Positions 56,830 to 64,000 of a DNA stretch of 64,000 bases are shown piece by piece. Within the stretch, counting starts at the first letter, position 1; every line of letters starts with the position of its first letter. Source of the stretch: Ramlibacter sp. (GTDB taxonomy: Bacteria > Pseudomonadota > Gammaproteobacteria > Burkholderiales > Burkholderiaceae_C); contig NZ_JAQGNQ010000068.1 in NCBI RefSeq assembly GCF_028291745.1, positions 124,001 through 188,000 of the forward strand, read 5' to 3'. The notes under the pieces are model-generated. The model did no database searches. It was not told where the DNA came from and was given only the letters and a program-made list of their open reading frames with translations. The position numbers and the translations under genes were made by a program.

Positions 56830-59800
56830 CTACTTGGCGATCAGGTCGTGTGCGTGCGCCGGCCGCGAGAAGATGCGCTTGCCGAGCGCGTCCAGGTCCT
56901 GCACCGGTCCGCGGCCGCTGTAGCGCTCCAGCGCCAGGTAGATCGCCGGCGTGATGTACAGCGTGACCACCTGCGAGAAGATCAGGCCGCCCGAAACGGC
57001 CAGGCCCAGCGGCTGCCGCAGTTCGGCGCCCGCGCCCAGGCCCAGGGCGATCGGCAGCGCGCCCATCAGCGCGGCCAGCGTCGTCATCAGGATCGGGCGG
57101 AAGCGCAGGCGGCAGGCCTCGCGGATCGCCTCGCGCGGCGTCATGCCCAGCTCGCGCTGTGCATGCAGGGCGAAGTCGATCATCATGATCGCGTTCTTCT
57201 TGACGATGCCGATCAGCATCAGGATGCCGATGGTGGCGATCAGCGTCAGGTCGAAGCCGAACAGCTTGAGCGACAGCAGCGCGCCCACGGTGGCCGAGGG
57301 CAGCCCGGCGAGGATGGTGAGCGGGTGGATGTAGCTCTCGTAGAGCACACCCAGCAGCACGTAGATGACCAGCACCGCCGAGATCAGCAGCACGGCCTGG
57401 CTGCCCTGCGAATCCTGGAACACCGCGGCGTCGCCACCGTAGCTGGTGATGATCGAGGGCGGCAGCTTCAGCTCGCGCCCGAACTGGTCGATCTTGCCGG
57501 TGGCCACGCCCAGCGGAGTGTCCGGGGCCAGGTTGAACGAGATCGTGATGGCCTGCAGCTGACCCTGGTGGTTGACCGCGGTCGGCCCCACGGTGCGATC
57601 CACCTGCGCCAGGGCCGACAAGGGCACCAGCGAGCCGTTGCGCCCGCGCAGGTTGATCTTGGACACGCCATCCTCGAAGCGCCGGTCCTCGTTGGCCGCC
57701 TCCAGGATCACCAGGTAGCTGTTCGCCGAGCTGTAGATGGTGGAGACCTGGCGCTCGCCGAAGGCGTCGTACAGCGCGTTGCGCACGTCGCCGATCTGCA
57801 CGCCCAGCAGGTTGGCCTTGTCGCGGTCGATGCGCAGCGAGGCCTGCAGGCCGCGGTTCTGCGAGTCGCTGGTGACGTCGCGGAAGACCGGGTCGTTGCG
57901 CATGCGTTCCATCATGCGGTTGGACCAGTCGGACAGCGCATCGGCGCTGACGCTCTGCATCGCGTACTGGTAGCGGCTCTTGCTGGCCCGGCCACCGAGC
58001 TGCAGGTTCTGGATCGGCCGCAGGTAGACCAGCATGCCGGGCACCTGCCGGACGGCACGGCGCAGCGACTCCATCACCTGCGGCATCTTCACGCGCTCGC
58101 TGCGCGGCTTCAGGGAAACGAAGATGCGGCCGGTGTTGAGCGTGCCGTTGTTGCCGCCGGCGCCGATGAAGGAGCTCACGTCCTGCACGTTCGGGTCCTT
58201 CTTGATCGCGTCGGCGATCTTGTCCTGCAGGGCCAGCATCGCCGGGAAGGAGATGTCCTCCGAAGCCTCGGTGGTCACCTGGATCTGGCCGATGTCCTCC
58301 TCGGGGAAGAAGCCCTTGGGCATCGTCGTGGCCAGGTAGCCCGTGATCACGAAGGTGGCTGCCGCCAGCAGCAGCATCACGTTGCGATGCTTCAGCGTCC
58401 AGTCGAGCGTGTGCATGTAGAAGCCATGCACGCCGCGGAACATGCGTTCGAAAGTGCGCCCCACCCAGCCGCCGGGCGTGTGCTCGATGGCGTCGCGATC
58501 CGCGTGGTTGCCGCCGTCGCTCTCCTCGTGCTTGAGGAAGCGGCTGGCCAGCATCGGCACCAGCGTGAGCGACACCGCCGCCGACACCAGCACCGCCAGC
58601 GACACCACCACCGCGAATTCGTGGAACAGCAGGCCGATCACGCCGGGCATGAAGAAGATCGGGATGAACACCGCCACCAGCGAGATCGAGATCGAGACGA
58701 TGGTGAAGCCCATCTCGCGCGATCCCTTCAGGGCGGCCTGCATCGGCGGCATGCCCTCCTCCATGTGGCGCACGATGTTCTCCAGCACCACGATGGCATC
58801 GTCCACCACCAGGCCGACGGCCAGCGTGATGCCCAGCAGCGAGACGTTGTCGAGGCTGTAGCCCAGCCAGTACAGCAGCGCGATGGCCCCGATCAGCGAG
58901 ATCGGCATGGTCACGGCGGGGATCAGCGTCGCCATCACGCGGTGCAGGAACAGGTAGATCACCAGCACCACCAGCAGCACCGTGAGACCGAGCGTGATGT
59001 TCACGTCGTGCATGGCCTCGCGGATCGACTGCGAGCGGTCGTTGACCACGTTGATGTTGATCGACTGCGGCAGCTGCGAGCGGAACAGCGGCACCAGCTT
59101 GCGCACCGCGTCCACCACCTGCACGGTGTTGGCGTTCGGCTGGCGCTGCACCGACAGCAGGATGGAGCGCTCGCCGTTGTAGCTGGCCGAGGTCTTGACC
59201 GACTCGTAGCTGTCCTCCACCGTGGCCACTTCCGACAGGCGCACCGGCGCACCGTTCTTGGAGGCGATGATGATGTCGGAGAACTCCTTGGCGCTCTTCA
59301 ACTGCGCGTTCGCCTGGATGGTGAGCGTCTGGCGCGGGCCGTCGAGGGTGCCGATCGGCGTGTTGGAGTTGGCCGACTTGATGGCCGCGGCCAGGTCCTC
59401 GAGCGTGATGCCGCGGGCATTGAGCAGGTCGGAGTTCGCCCGCACGCGCACGGCAAAGCGCTTCTGCCCGTTGACGTTGACCTGCGCCACGCCGTCGACG
59501 GTGGACAGCGTCGGCGCGATCAGGTTCTCGGCATAGTCGTCCAGCTCCGCCAGGCCCATGGAGGGCGAGTTCAGCGCGATGAACAGCACCGGCGCGTCGG
59601 CCGGGTTGACCTTGCGGTACGAGGGCAGTTGCGTCAGTTCCGCGGGCAGTTGCCGTTGCGCGCGCAACAATGCCGCCTGGACGTCGACGGCGGCAGCGTC
59701 GATGTCACGCGACGGGTCGAATTCCAGCGTGATCTGCGAGTTGCCCAGCGTATTGACCGAGCTGATCAGCTTCAAGCCAGCGATGGTCGAGAACTGCTTT

Positions 59801-60003
59801 TCCAGCGGCAGCGCCACCGAGGCGGCCATGGTGTCGGGCGAGGCCCCGGGCAGCTGCGCGTTGACCGAGATCACCGGCGTGTTGTAGCTGGGAAGCGCCG
59901 AGATCGGGATCTTCAGGTAGGCCAGGATGCCCGCGACCACGACGGCTGCCGACAGCAGCACGGTCATGACCGGCCGCCGGATGCACAGCTCGGAAATGTT
60001 CAT
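56830..60003 (-). CDS. RND efflux permease, MdtB/MuxB type
   Basis: This 1057-residue inner-membrane transporter starts MNISELCIRRPVMTVLLSAA. It has the double-aspartate proton relay in TM4 (GLVVDDAIVVLENIV), the NANTVQVVDAV and LISSVNTLGNSQITLEF pore motifs, and a second half repeat from about residue 540. Twelve spans and two large periplasmic loops are expected. It works with the adaptor encoded upstream by ATGA overlap; no outer-membrane factor gene is in the window. A long open frame on the opposite strand is only codon shadow. Confidence 0.94.
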   Translation of the reverse strand: MNISELCIRRPVMTVLLSAAVVVAGILAYLKIPISALPSYNTPVISVNAQLPGASPDTMAASVALPLEKQFSTIAGLKLISSVNTLGNSQITLEFDPSRDIDAAAVDVQAALLRAQRQLPAELTQLPSYRKVNPADAPVLFIALNSPSMGLAELDDYAENLIAPTLSTVDGVAQVNVNGQKRFAVRVRANSDLLNARGITLEDLAAAIKSANSNTPIGTLDGPRQTLTIQANAQLKSAKEFSDIIIASKNGAPVRLSEVATVEDSYESVKTSASYNGERSILLSVQRQPNANTVQVVDAVRKLVPLFRSQLPQSININVVNDRSQSIREAMHDVNITLGLTVLLVVLVIYLFLHRVMATLIPAVTMPISLIGAIALLYWLGYSLDNVSLLGITLAVGLVVDDAIVVLENIVRHMEEGMPPMQAALKGSREMGFTIVSISISLVAVFIPIFFMPGVIGLLFHEFAVVVSLAVLVSAAVSLTLVPMLASRFLKHEESDGGNHADRDAIEHTPGGWVGRTFERMFRGVHGFYMHTLDWTLKHRNVMLLLAAATFVITGYLATTMPKGFFPEEDIGQIQVTTEASEDISFPAMLALQDKIADAIKKDPNVQDVSSFIGAGGNNGTLNTGRIFVSLKPRSERVKMPQVMESLRRAVRQVPGMLVYLRPIQNLQLGGRASKSRYQYAMQSVSADALSDWSNRMMERMRNDPVFRDVTSDSQNRGLQASLRIDRDKANLLGVQIGDVRNALYDAFGERQVSTIYSSANSYLVILEAANEDRRFEDGVSKINLRGRNGSLVPLSALAQVDRTVGPTAVNHQGQLQAITISFNLAPDTPLGVATGKIDQFGRELKLPPSIITSYGGDAAVFQDSQGSQAVLLISAVLVIYVLLGVLYESYIHPLTILAGLPSATVGALLSLKLFGFDLTLIATIGILMLIGIVKKNAIMMIDFALHAQRELGMTPREAIREACRLRFRPILMTTLAALMGALPIALGLGAGAELRQPLGLAVSGGLIFSQVVTLYITPAIYLALERYSGRGPVQDLDALGKRIFSRPAHAHDLIAK

Positions 60004-61217
60004 GTCGGATCCCTCTTGGCCGAAGCCACCGGGCCGGGGCCAGGGCCGGCGCCGGGCCCAGGGGCGGTGCCGGTCTGCGACCGCTCGAGGCGCACGCGCG
60101 AGCCCGGTCGCAGGTTCTGCTTGCCTTCGACGACCACGCGCTCGCCCGGCTGCAGCCCGGTCAGCGCTGCCTGGTCACCGAAGGAATAGGCGATCTCCAC
60201 CGCTCGCGGCTGCACAGTGTCGCCCTTGATGACGTACACCAGGCGGCCGGTCGGGCCGGTGATCACCGCTGCCGCCGGCACCACCACGGCGCCCTTGAGT
60301 GTGCGCACGGTGACGCTGGTGTTGACGTACTGCCCGGGCCACAGCAGATTCTCGTGATTCTCGAAGGTGGCCTTGGCGCGCACGGTGCCCACCTGCGGAT
60401 CCACCGTGTTGTCGACGAAGGTCAGCGTGCCCTTGAGCGGCACGGCGCGCCCGGGAATCGCGGCCAGCACCGGCGAGCGCTGCTGCGCGGCATCCAGCAG
60501 GTCCTGCAGCCGGCCCTCGGGCACCGGGAACTGCACGGCGATCGGAGTGAGCTGCGTGACGGTGACGAGGGTCGTTCCCGGTTGCGCGAGCGAGCCGGCG
60601 AAGACGGCAATGGTGCCGGTGCGCCCGAAGATCGGCGCGCGGATCTCGTCGTAACTCAGTTGCACCTGGGCCGACTGCACCGCGGCGCGGTCGGCCGCGA
60701 CGGCGGCGCGCTGCGCTTCGAGCTGCGCGAGCACGGTGTCGGTCGCGCTCTTGGCGATGAAGTTCTGCGCCAGCAACTCCTCGCTGCGCTTGTACTGCCG
60801 CTCGAAGTCGGCCAGCTGGGCCTGGTCCTTCTGCTGCTGCGCCTTGGCCTTTTCCAGGTTGGCGACGTCGGCGCGCGCATCCAGCGTGAACAGCAACTGG
60901 CCCGCATGGACCGTGTCGCCCTCCTTCACGTGGACCTTGGCGACCATGTTGCTCACCTGCGGCCGCACGTCCACGCTGTTCAGGGAGACCACGCTGCCGT
61001 TGACCGTGACGGTGACCGGCACGTCCTGGCTCTGGGCCACGGCCAGCGTCACCAGGGAGGCCTGCCCGCTGGCACCTGCGCGGGGGGCACCCGCGGCACG
61101 CGACTCGCCCCCGGGCGCAGGCTGCGCAGCGCTGCGTCCGTAGAACCACCATCCACCGACGGCACAGGCCAGGACTGCAGCGGCTGCGGCAGTGTAGATT
61201 CTCTTGGCTGAAGCCAT
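60000..61217 (-). CDS. RND efflux periplasmic adaptor subunit
   Basis: This 405-residue membrane fusion protein has an N-terminal anchor (AAAAVLACAVGGWWFYG), a lipoyl half-motif VKEGDTVHAGQLLFTLDARA, an alpha-hairpin (about 110-180) and a beta-barrel with GRTGTIAVFAGSLAQPGTTL. The C terminus is Gly/Pro-rich (GPGAGPGPGP). Like MdtA it bridges the permease to an outer-membrane channel. The substrate is unknown. A 171-bp gap separates it from rnhA. Confidence 0.92.
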   Translation of the reverse strand: MASAKRIYTAAAAAVLACAVGGWWFYGRSAAQPAPGGESRAAGAPRAGASGQASLVTLAVAQSQDVPVTVTVNGSVVSLNSVDVRPQVSNMVAKVHVKEGDTVHAGQLLFTLDARADVANLEKAKAQQQKDQAQLADFERQYKRSEELLAQNFIAKSATDTVLAQLEAQRAAVAADRAAVQSAQVQLSYDEIRAPIFGRTGTIAVFAGSLAQPGTTLVTVTQLTPIAVQFPVPEGRLQDLLDAAQQRSPVLAAIPGRAVPLKGTLTFVDNTVDPQVGTVRAKATFENHENLLWPGQYVNTSVTVRTLKGAVVVPAAAVITGPTGRLVYVIKGDTVQPRAVEIAYSFGDQAALTGLQPGERVVVEGKQNLRPGSRVRLERSQTGTAPGPGAGPGPGPVASAKRDPT

Positions 61218-61388
61218 GAACGGGTCCGTCTTGCGTGTTGAAACGAGCGCTCGCGCGCAGGCCTGCAGGGGCCCTGAAAGCGCAATGTAACAGGGGGTTG
61301 CCGCAACAAGAAGTGGTACCGCCCCAGGTCCGGCGGCGCAAGTCGGCCTTGCCTGCGGATTTACGCCTGCTTTACGCGATGCCGGTGT

Positions 61389-61838
61389 TCAGCGCCGCGC
61401 GAGTGCCTGGTTGACGCCGAGGTTGGCCAGCGCGTCGGCCCGTTCGTTGCCCGGGTCGCCGTTGTGGCCGCGCACCCAGCGCCAGTCCACGACGTGCCCG
61501 CCCTGCAGCAGAAGATCGTCCAGACGCCGCCACAGTTCCGCGTTCTTCACCGGTTGCTTGCTGGCGGTCTTCCAGCCCTTGGCCTTCCAGCCGGGCAACC
61601 ACTCGGTGATGCCCTTCAGCACGTACTGGCTGTCCAGGTAGAGCGTCACGGCGCACGGCCGCTTGAGCGCCTCCAGCGCCTGGATCACGGCCATCAGCTC
61701 CATGCGGTTGTTGGTGGTGCTGGCCTCGCCGCCATACAGCTCCTTCTGGTGCGTGCCGGAGCGCATCAGCACGCCCCAGCCCCCCGGACCGGGATTGCCC
61801 TTGCAGGCCCCGTCCGTGTAGATCTCGATCTGGTTCAT
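61389..61838 (-). CDS. rnhA: Ribonuclease HI
   Basis: This 149-residue enzyme has the catalytic set: Asp9 in [17 protein letters not shown], Glu in [13 protein letters not shown], Asp in [12 protein letters not shown], and [16 protein letters not shown] with His and Asp. It removes RNA from RNA-DNA hybrids. It overlaps the methyltransferase gene upstream by four bases, a usual pair beside gloB in betaproteobacteria. Confidence 0.96.
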   Translation of the reverse strand: MNQIEIYTDGACKGNPGPGGWGVLMRSGTHQKELYGGEASTTNNRMELMAVIQALEALKRPCAVTLYLDSQYVLKGITEWLPGWKAKGWKTASKQPVKNAELWRRLDDLLLQGGHVVDWRWVRGHNGDPGNERADALANLGVNQALARR

Positions 61839-62629
61839 TCAGTAATGCTTGTCGCCTCGGGCGCTGCTTCGCGCTGGCTGCGGTTGGCCACGGGCACCGG
61901 TGCGCGCGCGAGGCGCTTGGCCGTCTTCCACGCAGGCCCGATCAACTTGATGCCGCGCACGCGTTTGACGGCGACGATGAAATAAGCCGCGCCGAAGATC
62001 GGCCACGAGCGTTCGCCCACCGCGTCCATCCAGGAAAAGCGCTCCAGCCATTTCTCGCTGCCGAAGGCCGGCCGGTAGCAGCCGAAGCTGCTGGTCTCGA
62101 CTTCGAAACTCAGAAGCCGCAGCCAGTCGCGCACCCGCCAGTAGCCGATGAACTCGCCGGCATCGGGCAGGTAAAGCTCGCCGAAACCGAGGCGTCGATA
62201 GACATGCGCGCGGCGCTGGCGCAGGCCCCAGAGGCTGGCCGGATTGAGGCAGCAGATCACCAGCTTGCCCTCGGGCACCAGCACGCGCTCGACTTCGCGC
62301 AGCGTGGTGTGCGGATCGAGATTGAGCTCCAGCGAGTGCGGCAGCACGACCAGGTCGAGACTGTTCTCCTCGAAGGGCAGCGCGCCGAAGTCGGTGACCA
62401 GGTCCGGCTTGACCAGTCCGGTGGCGGCCTCCGCCTCGCGCAGCGCCAGCCACTTGTGCGGCATGCGGTTGGTCTCGAGGGCATCGAGCTCAGGCAGGCC
62501 CATTTGGAGCGCGTGGTAGCCGAAGATGTCGCCGACCGCCTGGTCGAACTCGGCCTTCTCCCAGGCCAGCAGATACCTGCCAGGCGGGGTTTCGAACCAC
62601 TGCTGCATTCCTATAATCCGGTCGCTCAT
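61835..62629 (-). CDS. SAM-dependent methyltransferase, class I
   Basis: This 264-residue protein starts [20 protein letters not shown]. It has [20 protein letters not shown] and [21 protein letters not shown], the post-motif I and motif II parts of methyltransferase type 11. A classic GxGxG motif I is not evident. The target is unknown. Its ATG shares two bases with the divergent gloB ATG; a second ATG at 62606-62608 is an alternative that would free the intergenic space. Confidence 0.82.
   Translation of the reverse strand: MSDRIIGMQQWFETPPGRYLLAWEKAEFDQAVGDIFGYHALQMGLPELDALETNRMPHKWLALREAEAATGLVKPDLVTDFGALPFEENSLDLVVLPHSLELNLDPHTTLREVERVLVPEGKLVICCLNPASLWGLRQRRAHVYRRLGFGELYLPDAGEFIGYWRVRDWLRLLSFEVETSSFGCYRPAFGSEKWLERFSWMDAVGERSWPIFGAAYFIVAVKRVRGIKLIGPAWKTAKRLARAPVPVANRSQREAAPEATSITE
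62612..62617 (+). promoter_or_regulatory. -10 box of gloB
   Basis: A perfect TATAAT lies ten bases before the gloB ATG. Transcription from it would start about four bases before the ATG, giving a nearly leaderless mRNA. The -35 region (near 62590, TTTCGA) is poor. Confidence 0.5.
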
Positions 62630-63404
62630 GAACTTGACCCCACTGCCTGCGTTCCAGGACAACTATCTCTGGCTGTTGCACGACGGACAGCGGGCGCTGG
62701 TCGTCGACCCTGGCGACGCCGGTCCCGTGCAGGCCTTCCTGGCCGCGCACGCCCTGCGACTGGACGCGATTCTAGTCACGCACCATCACCTGGATCACAT
62801 CGGCGGCGTGGCCACGCTGCGCGAGGCGACCGGCGCGCGCGTGTTCGGGCCGGCCCGCGAGAAGATCCCGGAGCCCTTCGCCCCATTGGCCGAAGGCGAC
62901 CGCATCGAGGTGCTCGGACTGCCCTTCGAGGTGTTCGACGTCCCCGGCCATACCGCGGGCCACATCGCCTATTACTGTGAAGAGTTCAAGGGCGCGCCGC
63001 TTGTCTTCTGCGGCGACACCCTGTTTTCCGGCGGCTGCGGCCGCGTGTTCGAGGGCACGCCGGCGCAGATGCTCGGCTCCCTGGACAAGCTCGCGGCCCT
63101 GCCCGGGACCACCCGGGTGTGCTGTACCCACGAATACACCCTCGGAAACCTGAAATTTGCCACAGCTGTCGAGCCGGGAAATACCCAGCTGATCCATTAC
63201 CAGCAACAATGCGCGCAAAGGCGCTCGCAGGGCGAGCCGACGCTGCCCTCCACGATGGCGCTGGAGAACAGTGTCAATCCTTTCCTGCGCACGCGGCAAG
63301 CGGCCGTGGCGCAGGCCGCCCACCAGCACGATGCGGCGGCGGACCCAGCAGATCCCGTCGCGGTGTTCGCGGCGTTGCGCCAATGGAAGAACGAGTTCCG
63401 ATGA
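62628..63404 (+). CDS. gloB: Hydroxyacylglutathione hydrolase (glyoxalase II)
   Basis: This 258-residue metallo-beta-lactamase-fold enzyme has THHHLDHIGGVATL for the zinc site, VPGHTAGHIAYYCEE, FCGDTLFSGGCGRVFEG and CTHEYTLGNLKFA. It hydrolyses S-lactoylglutathione in methylglyoxal detoxification. No Shine-Dalgarno sequence stands before the ATG, which fits a leaderless transcript. It overlaps mltD by ATGA. Confidence 0.95.
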   Translation: MNLTPLPAFQDNYLWLLHDGQRALVVDPGDAGPVQAFLAAHALRLDAILVTHHHLDHIGGVATLREATGARVFGPAREKIPEPFAPLAEGDRIEVLGLPFEVFDVPGHTAGHIAYYCEEFKGAPLVFCGDTLFSGGCGRVFEGTPAQMLGSLDKLAALPGTTRVCCTHEYTLGNLKFATAVEPGNTQLIHYQQQCAQRRSQGEPTLPSTMALENSVNPFLRTRQAAVAQAAHQHDAAADPADPVAVFAALRQWKNEFR

Positions 63405-64000
63405 AGTACCAGCTACTCGCCCTGATTTCCGCCCTGGCCCTGGCCGGCTGCGCAACCACGTCGGGTCCCGACGGAGCGCTCGCCGGCGTCGAATCCCGGG
63501 AGGCGCGCACCGGCCTGGAAGCCAAGGCGCACGCTCCCGCGGTGATTCCCCAGGGGCCGATGTCGGCGATCAAGTCCTCGGAGGTGAGCTCGCAGTCGGT
63601 CGCCGCGCTCGAGCCGCCGTCCGACATGTGGGTGCGCATCCGCCGCGGCTTTGCCATGCCGCCGCTGGAGAACGATCTCGTCCACCAGCAGGAGCAGTGG
63701 TACGCGCAGCGGCCCGACTACCTGCAGCGCATGACGGACCGCTCGCGCAAGTACCTGTTCCACATCGTCGAGGAACTCGAGCGCCGCAACATGCCGACCG
63801 AGCTGGCGCTGCTGCCCTTCATCGAAAGCGCGTTCAATCCGCAGGCGGTGTCCAGCGCCCGCGCGGCCGGCATGTGGCAGTTCATGCCCGCCACCGGCAA
63901 CACCTTCAACCTGAAGCAGAACATCTTCCGCGACGACCGCCGCTCGGTGCTCGACTCCACCCGCGCCGCGCTCGATTACCTGCAGAAGCTGTATGGCATG
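63401..64000 (+). CDS. mltD: Membrane-bound lytic murein transglycosylase D, N-terminal part
   Basis: The first 200 codons are present; the gene runs off the right edge. It starts MKYQLLALISALALAGCATT, a lipoprotein signal with Cys17 lipidated. The SLT domain begins with LPTELALLPFIESAFNPQAV-like text (PTELALLPFIESAFNP), with catalytic Glu in FIESAF, then RAAGMWQFMPATGNTF. LysM repeats would be expected beyond the window. It cleaves peptidoglycan at the outer membrane. It is coupled to gloB by an ATGA overlap, a common pair in Burkholderiales. Confidence 0.93.
   Translation, partial: MKYQLLALISALALAGCATTSGPDGALAGVESREARTGLEAKAHAPAVIPQGPMSAIKSSEVSSQSVAALEPPSDMWVRIRRGFAMPPLENDLVHQQEQWYAQRPDYLQRMTDRSRKYLFHIVEELERRNMPTELALLPFIESAFNPQAVSSARAAGMWQFMPATGNTFNLKQNIFRDDRRSVLDSTRAALDYLQKLYGM

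Noticed and set aside
56482..60189. A 1235-codon open frame on the plus strand opposite the RND permease
   Set aside because: It is a His/Gln/Arg-rich codon shadow of the permease gene, with no domain and no gene structure.

Overview
The window is about 68-70 % G+C by eye, densely coded, and looks like the chromosome of a methylotrophic betaproteobacterium of the order Burkholderiales (Comamonadaceae or Rubrivivax type). The evidence is the gene order ilvB-ilvN-ilvC-pssA-leuA, the block sigma factor / DUF3619 / DUF3106 / RDD, many 4-base ATGA or GTGA gene overlaps, and frequent GTG and TTG starts. I saw no rRNA, tRNA, insertion sequence, prophage or CRISPR array.

Bases 1-21.9 kb hold a C1 (methanol and formaldehyde) island. 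On the minus strand (1-4776) are cofactor genes of archaeal type: mfnB (cut by the window edge), a DUF447 gene, a dihydropteroate-synthase-like gene, the flavoprotein dmrB and a sigma-54 activator of AcoR type. Divergent from the activator, a plus-strand series runs from 4966 to 21551 almost without gaps: folB, beta-RFAP synthase, mtdB, an ATP-grasp gene, mch, a RimK-like ligase, a CitG-like gene, fae, xoxF, xoxG, xoxJ, two secreted proteins of unknown function, and mxaR-mxaS-mxaA-mxaC-mxaK-mxaL. Together they oxidise methanol in the periplasm with a lanthanide-type PQQ enzyme, trap formaldehyde on tetrahydromethanopterin (H4MPT) and carry it to formyl-H4MPT, and they make the H4MPT cofactor. 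The calcium-type enzyme (mxaF, mxaI), the formyltransferase complex (fhc), PQQ synthesis and formate dehydrogenase are not in the window. A sigma-54 promoter sequence and an RBS-masking hairpin lie just before folB. A pterin-carbinolamine dehydratase gene closes the island on the opposite strand.

From 22 to 28.4 kb are an amino-acid-type ABC binding protein, a small membrane protein, two tail-to-tail PilZ genes, the N-end-rule transferases aat and bpt, an IclR regulator and a pbpG-type endopeptidase. From 28.5 to 36.5 kb a minus-strand branched-chain amino-acid region carries ilvB, ilvN, ilvC, pssA, a leucine leader peptide with attenuator, and two overlapping 2-isopropylmalate synthase genes. 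From 36.8 to 46.2 kb follow a sigma factor with envelope genes, dgkA, a LOG protein, glnB, nadE, a GNAT/FemAB-like gene, ppa and the proton-pumping pyrophosphatase hppA.

From 46.3 to 64 kb are a TetR regulator divergent from a metal-dependent hydrolase and an aldehyde dehydrogenase, a three-gene exported protein set with an M48 protease, molybdenum cofactor genes moaA-mobA-moeA, a BNR-repeat protein with a MoaD-like partner, an RND efflux pair, rnhA, a methyltransferase, gloB and the start of mltD. Several intergenic regions carry dispersed hairpin repeats, most notably three copies of an element built from the short word CGCAGAAG.
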